From: Microbacterium telephonicum
Lineage (GTDB): Bacteria > Actinomycetota > Actinomycetes > Actinomycetales > Microbacteriaceae
NCBI RefSeq assembly: GCF_003651225.1
Contig: NZ_RCDB01000001.1
Location: 682,001-746,000, forward strand
Reading direction: 5' to 3'
Length of the DNA: 64,000 nt
Position numbers and translations under genes: made by a program. Shown in pieces: positions 17,492-26,477 of the stretch. Below the pieces are notes generated by a model that was not told the DNA's origin, searched no databases, and saw nothing but the letters and a program-made list of their open reading frames with translations. Within the stretch, counting starts at the first letter, position 1; each line of letters starts with the position of its first letter.

Positions 17492-18400
17492 TCACTCGCG
17501 ATCCATAGACTGCAGACTCATCGCTTGCGCGGCGCGATCGCCCGCCGCCGCATTGCGCCAATGCTGCCAACGAGTGGCAAGGTAGGCGGATCGATCCGGC
17601 GCGATGAACTTGCTACGGACGATGCCGCTCTCAAAGTCGAGCAGTCGTTCGGCCGTCTCCATTAGCAGAGGCCCGGACTCGAACGTGGGCGCGAGGGCCC
17701 ACAGGGTAGGGCCATCAGACGTCTGCGACACGGTTATGGAGTCGCGCAGCTTGGGGTCTGGCCGCAGGGAGTCGAACGTCCGAAAGTTCTCCGCTGCGCG
17801 ACGCATGAAGTCGCGCTTCTGCCGTAGGCGCGCCGGATCCTTGTGGGGCGACGTGACTCTCTCGAACTCGGATTGACGGCCATAGATGAGCACGTACTGC
17901 GGGGCTAGTGGGCGGTCCCGAAACTTGTCTGTCCCCAGGTATGTCTCCCGGAACCCGGATTGGTTCTCCGGCTGCGAGAACCAGACCTTCCAGTCCGCGA
18001 GCTGATCCAACGCTTCGGAGAATTCCTTGGTCGGGCGCCCGCTTCGCTTGAACCAGCGCCGATCTGGCTTCTCGATCTCGATCAGGATGGGCGTAATCAG
18101 TCCGGACGATCTTGTCACCCACATGAAATCGGGACGTCGCTGCTTGCCGAGCCCGTGCAATGGCGCTTCCCGCACCACTGCTCCCATCTCAGACCCGTGA
18201 TGACCGCCAGGGCCAACGTCCCCCGATCCGCCCGGGATGAAGCTCGGGTGGAACTCCAACCACTTCTGAACCGCTTCCTCCGCAGGGCTCGAAGCAAGCA
18301 GGGCTCGCCACTCCGCCATTGCGCGCTGCTCGTATTCAGCCCAGTCGAGGGCGCGAGGCCGCGACGGATCCGTATCGGCCGAGTGAGATGAGAAGTTCAC
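17492..18400 (-). CDS. Shedu-like (DUF4263) nuclease, candidate anti-phage defence protein
   Basis: This 302-residue protein's middle region matches the SduA C-terminal domain (formerly DUF4263), a PD-(D/E)xK nuclease fold. RRPDF has D91; the following strand ILIEIEKP has E108-I-E110-K111; then the conserved A130 and Q133 helix (SEALDQLADW) follows. In this subgroup the ExEK arrangement varies from the textbook ExK. Shedu proteins are single-gene anti-phage systems. The start is GTG at 18400. The gene is divergent from the Abi-like gene at 18769, with a large inverted repeat (18518-18592) between them. GC and codon use are lower than in the flanking chromosome, consistent with transfer. Family call is likely; defence activity is inferred. 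Confidence 0.68.
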   Translation of the reverse strand: MNFSSHSADTDPSRPRALDWAEYEQRAMAEWRALLASSPAEEAVQKWLEFHPSFIPGGSGDVGPGGHHGSEMGAVVREAPLHGLGKQRRPDFMWVTRSSGLITPILIEIEKPDRRWFKRSGRPTKEFSEALDQLADWKVWFSQPENQSGFRETYLGTDKFRDRPLAPQYVLIYGRQSEFERVTSPHKDPARLRQKRDFMRRAAENFRTFDSLRPDPKLRDSITVSQTSDGPTLWALAPTFESGPLLMETAERLLDFESGIVRSKFIAPDRSAYLATRWQHWRNAAAGDRAAQAMSLQSMDRE

Positions 18401-18768
18401 AGGTTGAATCTAGAACGCCGGACAGATGACCGGCTAGGACGCACGCTCGTGGCTTCAGGGATGACCGTGAGGGACCGGCTCTCGCGCGACGTTTTGATCG
18501 GAGTTCGCCGCTCATCGTGTGTCGACGACGCTCCAGTTCCCGGCCAAAGCGACGCGTCGTTTTGGCAGGAATCTCAAGCGTCGCCGACAATCGTGTCGAC
18601 GCTCGGTTCAGGCCCCGAGGCTCCCTGGGTTGCAAGCTCACCATCTGGCTGAAGAAGTGGCCCACGCTACCCTGACGAGATTCGCGCTTCACGCCGCCGC
18701 CTCATACTCAATCACCTGCGGGCACGGTCCGTCCACGCGACGGGCATGTCACGCGTGCTCGATACCCT
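18401..18768. other. Divergent intergenic region between the Shedu-like and Abi-like genes
   Basis: This 368-bp gene-free stretch is dominated by an imperfect inverted repeat (18518-18592). Promoters for both flanking genes must lie here. Short open frames overlap the repeat on both strands and give near-mirror translations, which is a consequence of the palindrome and not evidence of genes. Confidence 0.6.
18518..18592. repeat. 75-bp imperfect inverted repeat
   Basis: The arms are 18518-18554 and 18555-18592. The centre is CCAAAGCGACG/CGTCGTTTTGG with no loop, and outer parts pair as TGTCGACGACGCT with the inverse of AGCGTCGCCGACA. Roughly 30 of 37 positions match. It lies between two divergent defence-like genes. 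Confidence 0.65.
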
Positions 18769-19620
18769 GTGGGTGTGAGTGAACAGCCGCAGTGGAGGCC
18801 GGTCGTCCCGAATGGACGAGAGGATGTGCTGACAGAGGGATTCCCCGTCTACCTGCGTGAGCCCATTTATCCCTGGCTGTCTGCGCGGGCAGGAGTGGAG
18901 AGCGACTGGGCGAAGGCCGACTTCTTCGTTGACTTTCAGAACGCGGCCAAGACCGACATCGGATTCAGATCTGGCGGATACCACAGGTGGCGCGACACGA
19001 TTCTGCCCAAGTTGAGGCAGGTTGACGATGGCGTGTTCACCAATCTCGTTCACTACGGTCTCAGCAGGCAACGCATCTCTCAGGGCACGCAGGCGCTACC
19101 CATCGAAGATGTGCTCAGCCGTGGCGGTTCAGCATGGACAGTGATTCGGGTGGGAGATCACGCCGCCCTCACCCAACGTGTCCCCGCCGGCGTGAGAGAA
19201 GCGATGGGTGGTGTACTGACCGCCACGGACGTAGCATCACGCAAACTTCAGGAAGCCTGGACAGATGCGTACGGAGTGAACCCCCGCCCATCGGTCGCAT
19301 TCGGCCACGCGGTGGTCGCGGCGGAGACTGCCGCGCTATCCGTCATCCGTACCGCGGTGCCGGAACCCACGCTCGCCAACCTGTTCTCGATACTCGAAGC
19401 CGATGATCCCAACTGGACGCTGGTCTTTCGCGACAGCGACAAGGCGCCCGGCGCGAAGACCCTCGCGGCGATGCTGCGCACCCTCTGGCGAGGACACGAA
19501 AGTCGGCATGGGAGACCGGATTATGCGGACGCCACGCTCGACGAAGCCAGGGCGGCTGTGGTCCTTGCAGCGACGCTCGTGCAGTGGTTCACGACCGGAG
19601 TCGTTCGGCCTGCGCACTAA
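18769..19620 (+). CDS. Hypothetical protein with an Abi-C/HEPN-like C-terminus
   Basis: This 283-residue cytoplasmic protein has an N-terminal two-thirds with no motif that I recognise. The C-terminal part (LWRGHESRHG, then a helix DEARAAVVLAATLVQWF) resembles the C-terminal domain of abortive-infection-type proteins, in which an R-x(4-6)-H motif forms the RNase centre of HEPN domains; here an Arg-x5-His is present in RGHESRH. Start is GTG at 18769, with GTG 18775 as alternative. The gene is 260 bp upstream of the KAP NTPase gene in the same direction. A toxin-like or defence role is an inference from motif and neighbours. Confidence 0.55.
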   Translation: MGVSEQPQWRPVVPNGREDVLTEGFPVYLREPIYPWLSARAGVESDWAKADFFVDFQNAAKTDIGFRSGGYHRWRDTILPKLRQVDDGVFTNLVHYGLSRQRISQGTQALPIEDVLSRGGSAWTVIRVGDHAALTQRVPAGVREAMGGVLTATDVASRKLQEAWTDAYGVNPRPSVAFGHAVVAAETAALSVIRTAVPEPTLANLFSILEADDPNWTLVFRDSDKAPGAKTLAAMLRTLWRGHESRHGRPDYADATLDEARAAVVLAATLVQWFTTGVVRPAH

Positions 19621-19880
19621 CTGTCGGTCGCGGGCATACTCCGAACGAGGAGGCCATCTCGAGCCGCGCTGTCTTCGAAGCGCCACCCGCTTGCGCGCAA
19701 GCGAGCTCTGTGTGGTTCGCAGGCGAGCAAATCGACGTCCGCTGGAAACTGCATTACACGTTTGCGAGTTGGGACAAAAGGCACCGCTGAACTCTTAGAT
19801 CACGCCTTTCCAGGCGGAAAACGGTCCGACACCGAAGGGCCTTCGTGGCGGCGCGGGCTCACGCCGAGAGAATGTCGAAC

Positions 19881-21947
19881 ATGAGCGCCTCGAACTCCTT
19901 GCCGATCGATCACCCCATCACGTCGTCGGATCAAGATGTTCTCGGCCGTGCCGTGGTGGCACGTGACTTTGCACGCTCCGTCAGAGACCTAGATTCCTCG
20001 CAGGGAGTCGTCGTGGGTGTTCTCGGCGCGTGGGGCCACGGGAAGAGTTCTTTTGTCAACCTGATGCGAGAGGAGTTCGCAGAAGCGCCGGAGCTGGCAG
20101 TAGTCGAGTTCAATCCTTGGGTCTTCTCCGGTGACCAGCAACTGACTGACGTCTTCTTCAGAGAGATCGCTGCCGAACTGAGGCTGAAGGACCACACCAA
20201 GTTCGGAGCTATCGCGGAGGGACTCGACAAGTACGGCGACGTGCTTAGCCCGCTCGCAGTAATCCCGTGGTTCGGCAGTTGGTTCGACCGAGCGTTCAAG
20301 GCGACCAAGGCTGCGACCACCTGGTGGAACGATCGCAAGAAGGGCAGCCGGACTTTCAGAGAGACAGTCTCCGATGCACTGAAGAAGCTTGACAAGCCCG
20401 TCGTCGTCGTCATCGATGATATCGATCGACTGACCACCAACGAGATACGCGATATTTTCAGACTGGTTCGCCTGACAGCGAGCTTCCCGAATGTGATCTA
20501 CGTCTTGGCCTTTGATCGGCGTCGGGTTGAACAAGCGCTCAGCGAGGACGGCGTGCCGGGGCGCGCTTACCTCGAGAAGATCCTGCAGCTCAGCTTCGAC
20601 GTGCCCATGATTCCGACCGAGGTCCTTCGCACGCAGGTATTCGAGCGGCTTGACGCCGTTCTACAGGACGTAGAGGGACTTCGCTTCAGCGAAGCCATAT
20701 GGCCGGACGTCTACGCCGAGATCATCGATCCTTTGATCAGCAGCCTTCGCGACGTCACGAGACTTGGACTCTCCGCCCGACCGACTCTTCGTGCGCTCGG
20801 TCAGCAGATCGAGGCAGTCGATCTTCTCGCACTCGAGGCTGTGCGTGTCTTCCGGCCCGAGATCTTCCAGGCGCTGCACGCGTCTCGTCTGGCGTTGACC
20901 GAGACCCAGAGCTTGTGGGGCCGCACTCAGGATCCCATGCGCAAGGCGGAGATCGACGAACTGCTGAAGGCCGCTGACAAGGATGACGGCCTAGTGCGAG
21001 CACTCATCAAACAACTCTTCCCGGCCGCCCGTTCTTACATTGAGAACAACTCGTACGGACCCGACTGGATCGATACGTGGAAGCGGGAGCATCGAGTCGC
21101 GTACATCGGCTATCTGGATCTGTACTTCGGCCGGACGCTACCTTCGGACCTCGCGTCCTTTCAGCACGCCGAGCGCGCGTATGACCGGATCACGGACAGT
21201 GAAGCTCTTGGCGAGTATCTGGACTCGTTGCCGAAGCCGGATCTGGAGTCAGTAATTGCCGGGCTAGAAGTCTTCCAGCGGGACTACCCCGAAGCGGCGG
21301 TGGTACCGGCCTCCGTAACCTTGCTCAACCGGATCAGTGAGATGCCGGAGCGCCGCAACCGAGGCATGTTCGACATCATGCGAGCGGATGTCGTCGTTAC
21401 GCGCGTCGTCATTCGTCTCCTCCAACGTCTGGATGACGAAGCCGCGAGAGAGGATGCGGTACGTGAAATAGTTGCCGGAGTGCGGTCCTACTCATCGCAG
21501 GAACTGCTGATTCGCAGCGTCGGGCGCGTCGAGGACCCGAGCAACGCGCTGATCTCCGTGGAGGCCACGGCACAACTCGATGAAGACCTCGCCGCCAGGG
21601 TGAAGGCGACGCCGCCCCCCGAGCCGGAGAAGGAATGGGGCCTGTTTCGTGTCTGGTGGTTCGTCGCGGGACGCGACGGAGACGAGTACTCTGCACCGGG
21701 GCTAACTGATGCCGCTGAAGTTCGAGCTCTGATCCAGTCGGCTCGGTCGGTATCTCGCGCGCAGTTCATTGGCTCTCGACACGTCAGGGAGGAGGATCGA
21801 TTGGCGTGGGAGGGTCTGGTGAGAGTGGTCGGCGGTGAAACGAAGCTCACGGAGGCGATTCGTCGGCTCCGGAGTTCGGATGGCGACTCGCCGCTCGTGC
21901 TGCTCGCAGAAAAGTACGCGGCCGGTTGGCGGCCGGACGACTCCTAA
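19881..21947 (+). CDS. KAP family P-loop NTPase
   Basis: This protein has about 688 residues. Walker A GAWGHGKS is at residues 49-56, the KAP-typical FNPW at 78-81, and Walker B VVVVIDDIDRL at 173-183, followed by the sensor region SFPNVIYVLAFDRR. KAP NTPases often have membrane segments inserted between Walker A and B. Here the region around residues 120-140 (LSPLAVIPWFGSWF) is only moderately hydrophobic. The C-terminal half is helical with no further motif. Start: ATG 19881 has GAGAG about 10 bp upstream; ATG 19872 and GTG 19845 are alternatives. KAP proteins occur with phage-exclusion and plasmid systems, which fits the defence-like neighbours. Confidence 0.85.
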   Translation: MSASNSLPIDHPITSSDQDVLGRAVVARDFARSVRDLDSSQGVVVGVLGAWGHGKSSFVNLMREEFAEAPELAVVEFNPWVFSGDQQLTDVFFREIAAELRLKDHTKFGAIAEGLDKYGDVLSPLAVIPWFGSWFDRAFKATKAATTWWNDRKKGSRTFRETVSDALKKLDKPVVVVIDDIDRLTTNEIRDIFRLVRLTASFPNVIYVLAFDRRRVEQALSEDGVPGRAYLEKILQLSFDVPMIPTEVLRTQVFERLDAVLQDVEGLRFSEAIWPDVYAEIIDPLISSLRDVTRLGLSARPTLRALGQQIEAVDLLALEAVRVFRPEIFQALHASRLALTETQSLWGRTQDPMRKAEIDELLKAADKDDGLVRALIKQLFPAARSYIENNSYGPDWIDTWKREHRVAYIGYLDLYFGRTLPSDLASFQHAERAYDRITDSEALGEYLDSLPKPDLESVIAGLEVFQRDYPEAAVVPASVTLLNRISEMPERRNRGMFDIMRADVVVTRVVIRLLQRLDDEAAREDAVREIVAGVRSYSSQELLIRSVGRVEDPSNALISVEATAQLDEDLAARVKATPPPEPEKEWGLFRVWWFVAGRDGDEYSAPGLTDAAEVRALIQSARSVSRAQFIGSRHVREEDRLAWEGLVRVVGGETKLTEAIRRLRSSDGDSPLVLLAEKYAAGWRPDDS

Positions 21948-22140
21948 GAAAAGCTGCGCACGTACTGACGTATGGGGATCGCGATCGCCCGCGCGTAGGC
22001 CAGCTCGCGACGGACCTCATACGGGTGAAGCCCACCTACGGATCGCGATCGACTGCTCTCGCGACCTCACGGGCCATCTCCTAACCGGGCAATGTCCGTT
22101 TACGGATCAGGATCCTGGCGCCTCGCGACGGCTCCGCGAG

Positions 22141-22701
22141 TTAGCCCTCCTGGTTCGGTGACTGCAGGGCAGAAAGAACGCCGGACAGGTTCCGACTCGT
22201 CAAGACGAAGTCCTCCACGGTGGCATCTGTGAGATCCACGGTATCCGCGGTATGGACGATTCGATTCCTCAATTGTTGGAGCCCGTTCATTACCTTCGCG
22301 GTGTCGCCAGAGATCAGATCTTTGGCCAAAAGCTCGCGTGAGAGAACGCCTAAGTTTGTCCGAGGTATCAGTCCGAGTCTGCCGGCCAGCGCCGTGGCTT
22401 CTCGCTCCACTGCTGACCAGGCTGTGAGGACTCGTCCAAGCCGACTCTCGCGGTCCGATCCCTGCAGTGGATCCTCAGTTTGAGACTGTGCTTTTCCCTT
22501 CAGCTCAGGCAATTGGACCGATTCTGCAGCGAGCTGATCAGCGTCACCCTCGAGCTCGATCGCTACGCCCCACCCGGATCCCTTGCGAATGCGGCTGATC
22601 AGGGCACGCAAACTGCGCCGGAATATCAGGACGCCGACCACAACGACGGCGGGCCACACGAGAACCTTCAGATACTCGAGGACGAGAAGTGCGATCTCCA
22701 T
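22141..22701 (-). CDS. Membrane-anchored protein with a HEPN-like C-terminal motif
   Basis: This 186-residue protein has one N-terminal transmembrane helix (about residues 5-27, LLVLEYLKVLVWPAVVVVGV), then a basic segment, a charged linker, and a helical C-terminal domain. That domain contains RNRIVH (R145 to H150), an R-x4-H motif of the kind found in HEPN RNases and in DUF4145-like proteins. The frame is open upstream to 22914, but ATG 22701 begins exactly at the hydrophobic helix. A hairpin of the island repeat family follows its stop. A role in immunity is suggested only by motif and location. Confidence 0.6.
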   Translation of the reverse strand: MEIALLVLEYLKVLVWPAVVVVGVLIFRRSLRALISRIRKGSGWGVAIELEGDADQLAAESVQLPELKGKAQSQTEDPLQGSDRESRLGRVLTAWSAVEREATALAGRLGLIPRTNLGVLSRELLAKDLISGDTAKVMNGLQQLRNRIVHTADTVDLTDATVEDFVLTSRNLSGVLSALQSPNQEG

Positions 22702-22823
22702 GGGCCAAGTGTGCCGTGACTTGCCGACCGTCGAGAAACGAAGAGTCCCGGTGGGAGGACGCGGCGGAACGCCGCCCGCGACTCCCCTCAAACGAGCAGT
22801 GCCCGTTTGAGGATCGTGATGAC

Positions 22824-23078
22824 TCAGTTCAGGTCGATGACGATGCGTCCGTCGTCGAGGCCCTTGTCGCCGGGGCTCGGCGCAGGAGCCGGCATTTCGA
22901 TCTGAGCCTCCCACTGCGCGTGCGCGTCTTCTGCCGACGGCCGCCTCACGGCGTCAAGCGCGGAACCGAGGCCGCCGCCGATGTCCTTCTCCCAGCGTCT
23001 CCGCATATCGCGATGGATGAACGGTGCGAATGCGACCAGACTCGCCGTCGCAACTGCGATGACGGCAACCGCGATCAT
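22824..23078 (-). CDS. Small single-pass membrane protein, unknown function
   Basis: This 84-residue protein starts directly with a hydrophobic helix (MIAVAVIAVATASLVAFAPF), followed by a charged cytoplasmic tail with HRDMRRRWEKDIG and a Pro-rich part. ATG 23078 is chosen because it puts the helix at the N-terminus; longer in-frame starts up to 23135 exist. A hairpin of the island repeat family overlaps its end. No family is recognised. Confidence 0.5.
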   Translation of the reverse strand: MIAVAVIAVATASLVAFAPFIHRDMRRRWEKDIGGGLGSALDAVRRPSAEDAHAQWEAQIEMPAPAPSPGDKGLDDGRIVIDLN

Positions 23079-23168
23079 CAAGCCAGCATCCACCCGGTCA
23101 TTGTCCCACCGGCCAGTCGGCGCGCGCGTCCCCACCTCACACGGGCAATGCCCGCAAAGGGATCGCGA

Positions 23169-23372
23169 CTACTCCCCGGAGAGCGAGGTCTCGACTTCAG
23201 CGTCGGAGATCACATCGATGGCTCGACTCGCGGTACGCGCCCTGACAGCACTAGCGATGCCTTCATTGAGTGCCACGACGACGACGCGTGCGTCTGCGAA
23301 ATCTGTGTTCTTGCGAACGCGTTCGACCCGGCGAATCACCTGTTCGATCTGCGTAGTGGATGCGGAAGACAC
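23169..23372 (-). CDS. Possible small hypothetical protein
   Basis: This 67-residue frame starts at GTG 23372 and contains EQVIRRVERVRKNTDFADARVVVVALNEG. It reads like a genuine soluble protein (alternating hydrophobic pattern, few rare residues), but may be the C-terminal remnant of a longer one. It follows the pattern of the two genes on its left: leftward, ending beside a hairpin of the island family. Weakly supported. Confidence 0.35.
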   Translation of the reverse strand: MSSASTTQIEQVIRRVERVRKNTDFADARVVVVALNEGIASAVRARTASRAIDVISDAEVETSLSGE

Positions 23373-23397
23373 CCACCTCTAGGATCGTCGTTCTGCC

Positions 23398-23426
23398 GTT
23401 GCGCTACGGTTGCGCTACGGTTGCGC
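23398..23426. repeat. 11-bp tandem repeat GTTGCGCTACG
   Basis: Two full copies (23398-23408, 23409-23419) and a partial third (GTTGCGC). It lies just left of the truncated genes at the right edge of the island. Confidence 0.8.
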
Positions 23427-23432
23427 GGCGGA

Positions 23433-24092
<660 letters not shown>

Positions 24093-24096
24093 CGAT

Positions 24097-24131
24097 GGTG
24101 GTGTCCGGTGCGACCGCCACCGGACACCACC
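24097..24131. terminator. Hairpin terminator after the GH1 fragment
   Basis: A 14-bp perfect stem (GGTGGTGTCCGGTG with its inverse) around a 7-nt loop, 5 bp after the GH1 stop. It also faces the convergent TetR gene. It suggests that the GH1 gene was once a normal expressed gene. Confidence 0.8.
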
Positions 24132-24192
24132 ACCGGACGGCCTACGCGGATCTCCGCGGGTGACCGGCGCGCGGCCCTGGTGAGCGCGTCTC

Positions 24193-24774
24193 TCAGCTTT
24201 CGTGGAGCAGCTCGAGCGCGTTGTCGAGGAAGGCGACCGCCCCGTCGCTGTCGGCGCGGACGAGCGTCATCGCCGCCACCACGTGTGCGGTGCACGCCGT
24301 CGCCAGACGCCCGGCCGCCGCCGGGGAGAGCTCCGGCCGGGCAGCACCGACTCCGCGTGCGATGGCGGAGCTGAGCTCTTCGCGGTAGGCGCGCACGACG
24401 TCCACGAGCGCCGCATCGTCACCGCTCGTGGACGTGGCCGTGTTCAGCAGCAGGCAACCGTGCGCGGCCAGGGGAGTGGTGGGAGTCGCCATCGCGGCGC
24501 GCAGTCCTGCGAGATAGTCCTCGAGTGCATGGGGGGAGACCGTCTGGTCGCGCAGCGGCGCGAGGCGCGGGCGCACGATCACATCGAGGTACGCGTTCAC
24601 GACGGCATCGAACAGCCCGCGCTTGCTCCCGAAGCTGTGATAGATGCTGGAGCGGCTGAGCCCGGTGGCGCGTTCCAGATCGGGGACGGCGGCCGCCTCG
24701 TAACCGAGGCTCCAGAATGCGCCGAGCGCGGCGTGCGCCGCGTCGTCTTCTACGAATGTGCGCGAGCGACCCAC
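24193..24774 (-). CDS. TetR/AcrR-family transcriptional regulator
   Basis: This 193-residue repressor has N-terminal HTH region LERATGLSRSSIYHSFGSKR at about residues 33-52 and a ligand-binding C-terminal domain. It is divergent from the DUF1304 and quinone-reductase genes, with only about 70 bp between, so it very likely controls them. The inverted repeat AACG-AA-CGTT at 24816-24825 in the shared promoter is a candidate operator. The inducer is unknown; reactive quinones or electrophiles would fit the reductase. Confidence 0.93.
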   Translation of the reverse strand: MGRSRTFVEDDAAHAALGAFWSLGYEAAAVPDLERATGLSRSSIYHSFGSKRGLFDAVVNAYLDVIVRPRLAPLRDQTVSPHALEDYLAGLRAAMATPTTPLAAHGCLLLNTATSTSGDDAALVDVVRAYREELSSAIARGVGAARPELSPAAAGRLATACTAHVVAAMTLVRADSDGAVAFLDNALELLHES

Positions 24775-24802
24775 GATGCCTCCCTTTGTGGAATGGTCGT
24801 AT

Positions 24803-24839
24803 CAGTATATATTGGAACGAACGTTACATAATTCAGGAG
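24803..24839. promoter_or_regulatory. Divergent promoter with candidate TetR operator
   Basis: An AT-rich segment (TATATATTGG) is followed by AACG-AA-CGTT (24816-24825), in the 70-bp gap between the TetR gene and the DUF1304 gene. An AGGAG ribosome site follows (24835-24839). Confidence 0.5.
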
Positions 24840-24844
24840 CACTC

Positions 24845-25231
24845 ATGTTCGTCCTCGGACTCGTCTTCGCGGCACTCGCCGCACTGCTTCACGTCTACAT
24901 CTTCTGGATAGAGTCGCTCGCCTGGGACGGTCCGCAGGCGCGCCGCACCTTCGGTGTTCCCGACGCCGAGATCGAAGCCACCCGACCGTTCGCGTACAAC
25001 CAGGGCTTCTACAACCTGTTCCTCGCGATCGCCGCGATCATCGGCATCATCGTGGCCGTCGCCGGCGTGCCCGCCGTCGGGCTCACCCTCGTTCTCGTGG
25101 GTACCGGATCCATGCTCGCCGCGGCACTCGTGCTGCTCCTCTCCTCGCGAGACAAACGTCGCGCCGCGATCACACAGGGCACGCTGCCTCTGCTCGCGGT
25201 CGCCGCCACCGTCATCGGTCTGCTGGTCTGA
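24845..25231 (+). CDS. DUF1304 family membrane protein
   Basis: This 128-residue protein has four membrane helices. The first (FVLGLVFAALAALLHVYIFW) and the following E-S-L-W and NQGFYNLFLAIAAIIGI segments are the DUF1304 signature. Function is unknown. ATG 24845 has AGGAG at ideal distance; the upstream extension to 24758 runs over the promoter and is rejected. It is first of a two-gene unit with the quinone reductase 40 bp downstream. Confidence 0.9.
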   Translation: MFVLGLVFAALAALLHVYIFWIESLAWDGPQARRTFGVPDAEIEATRPFAYNQGFYNLFLAIAAIIGIIVAVAGVPAVGLTLVLVGTGSMLAAALVLLLSSRDKRRAAITQGTLPLLAVAATVIGLLV

Positions 25232-25271
25232 GCAGCCCGCCGCCCCACCCATCCCGAGAGAAAGGCTCGCC

Positions 25272-26249
25272 ATGCGCGCACTCGTCCACGAATCCTTCGG
25301 CGACCCCGCCGTCGTCCTCCATGTCGCCGAGGTCGACACCCCCGAGCCCGAGGCGGGTCAGGTGCGGGTCCGTACCGTTCTCAGTCCGATCCACAACCAT
25401 GATCTCTGGACGATCCGCGGCACGTACGGGTTCAAGCCCGAGTTGCCGGCACGTGCGGGCACCGAAGCGATGGGCGTCATCGACGCGCTCGGAGACGGCG
25501 TGGAGGGACTCCGGGTCGGCCAGCGCGTCGTCACAGGCGGCACCTTCGGCGTGTGGGCCGAGTACTTCACCGCGCCCGCGGCAGCCGTCATCCCTGTTCC
25601 CGACGCGATCGACGACGAGTCCGCCGCCCAGCTCGTCTCGATGCCCTTCAGCGCGATCAGCCTGCTCGAGTACCTCGATGTGCGTCCCGGAGAGTGGATC
25701 GTGCAGAACGCCGCGAATGGCGCCGTCGGCCGACTCGTCGCCCAGCTCGCCGAGGCGCGCGGGGTGCGCGTGCTTGGCCTCGTCCGTCGTGCTGATGGCG
25801 TCGACGAACTCGCCGGGGCCGGCATCCGGAATGCGGTCGCGACGGACTCCGAGGACTGGAAGCAGCGCGTCGCCGAGCTGACCGGGGGAGCGTCCGTCGT
25901 CGCCGGGGTCGATTCGGTCGGTGGCCGCTCCAGTGGCGAGGTCGCCTCCCTCGTTGCGGAGAACGGCACGTTGGTCGTCTTCGGCGCCATGGCATCGCCC
26001 ACGATGGAGCTGCCCTCGGGGGCGATCATCTTCAACCAGCTCACCGTCAAGGGATTCTGGGGAAGCAAGATGAGCGCGGCGATGGAGCCCGCCCATCGCG
26101 CCGCGCTCATCGGCGAGATCATCGCGCGCGTCGCGGAGGGAACGCTGGCGCTGCCGGTCTCGGCCGTCCATACGTTCGACGACGTCTCTCAGGCCGCTCG
26201 CGCGAACTTCGAGCCCGGCCGAGTCGGCAAGCTGCTGCTGCAGCCGTAG
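25272..26249 (+). CDS. Zinc-independent medium-chain dehydrogenase (quinone oxidoreductase-like)
   Basis: This 325-residue MDR-superfamily enzyme starts MRALVHESFGDPAVVLHVAE. The N-terminal GroES-like half has GTEAMGVIDALGDGVEGLRVG. The NADPH-binding Rossmann half has QNAANGAVGRLVAQLA. Zinc-binding cysteines of alcohol dehydrogenases are absent, so it fits the NADPH:quinone/enoyl reductase branch. ATG 25272 follows a GAGAAAGG site. Co-transcribed with the DUF1304 gene and probably derepressed when TetR binds a toxic ligand. Confidence 0.9.
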   Translation: MRALVHESFGDPAVVLHVAEVDTPEPEAGQVRVRTVLSPIHNHDLWTIRGTYGFKPELPARAGTEAMGVIDALGDGVEGLRVGQRVVTGGTFGVWAEYFTAPAAAVIPVPDAIDDESAAQLVSMPFSAISLLEYLDVRPGEWIVQNAANGAVGRLVAQLAEARGVRVLGLVRRADGVDELAGAGIRNAVATDSEDWKQRVAELTGGASVVAGVDSVGGRSSGEVASLVAENGTLVVFGAMASPTMELPSGAIIFNQLTVKGFWGSKMSAAMEPAHRAALIGEIIARVAEGTLALPVSAVHTFDDVSQAARANFEPGRVGKLLLQP

Positions 26250-26284
26250 CCACGCGCTGCGAGTTCGCGGGCTACGATCGCCTC

Positions 26285-26446
26285 ATGGGTCGTGATGTCG
26301 TGGACGGCAGCGCGCGGTACCGGCATCTGGAACCGCCGATCCCGTTCGACCAGATGGTCGAGTCGGTCGACGTCTCGGAGCGCTTCGCCGGTCCCGACGA
26401 CGGATACCGTGAACAGGAGTGGCTGATCCGTCACGTGATCGGCTGA
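26285..26446 (+). CDS. Small hypothetical protein or gene remnant before arsC
   Basis: This is a 53-residue open frame from ATG 26285 to TGA 26446: MGRDVVDGSARYRHLEPPIP, then a mixed acidic helix-like segment ending WLIRHVIG. No recognisable family. It precedes the broken arsenate reductase by 31 bp in the same direction and could be a leftover of an older operon. Codon use is normal for the genome. Confidence 0.35.
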   Translation: MGRDVVDGSARYRHLEPPIPFDQMVESVDVSERFAGPDDGYREQEWLIRHVIG

Positions 26447-26477
26447 GTGGCCGCGATCGCCGTCGGGAGCATCCCTC

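Larger units (their letters stand above)
22018..23165. repeat. Four related hairpins ACGGGC-AAT-GCCCGT followed by GGATCGCGAT
   Basis: Copies are near 22018-22046, 22083-22112, 22791-22820 and 23134-23167. The pattern is CCTCA, then a stem such as AAACGGGC-AAT-GCCCGTTT, then GGATC(G/A)(C/T)GAT. Three copies lie within about 30 bp of the stops of the leftward genes at 22141, 22824 and 23169, so they probably serve as terminators. The sequence conservation beyond the stem suggests a repeat family. None was seen outside the island. Confidence 0.6.

Noticed and set aside
18336..18782. Small frames on both strands over the 75-bp palindrome
   Set aside because: Their translations mirror each other because of the inverted repeat; no ribosome site and no family.
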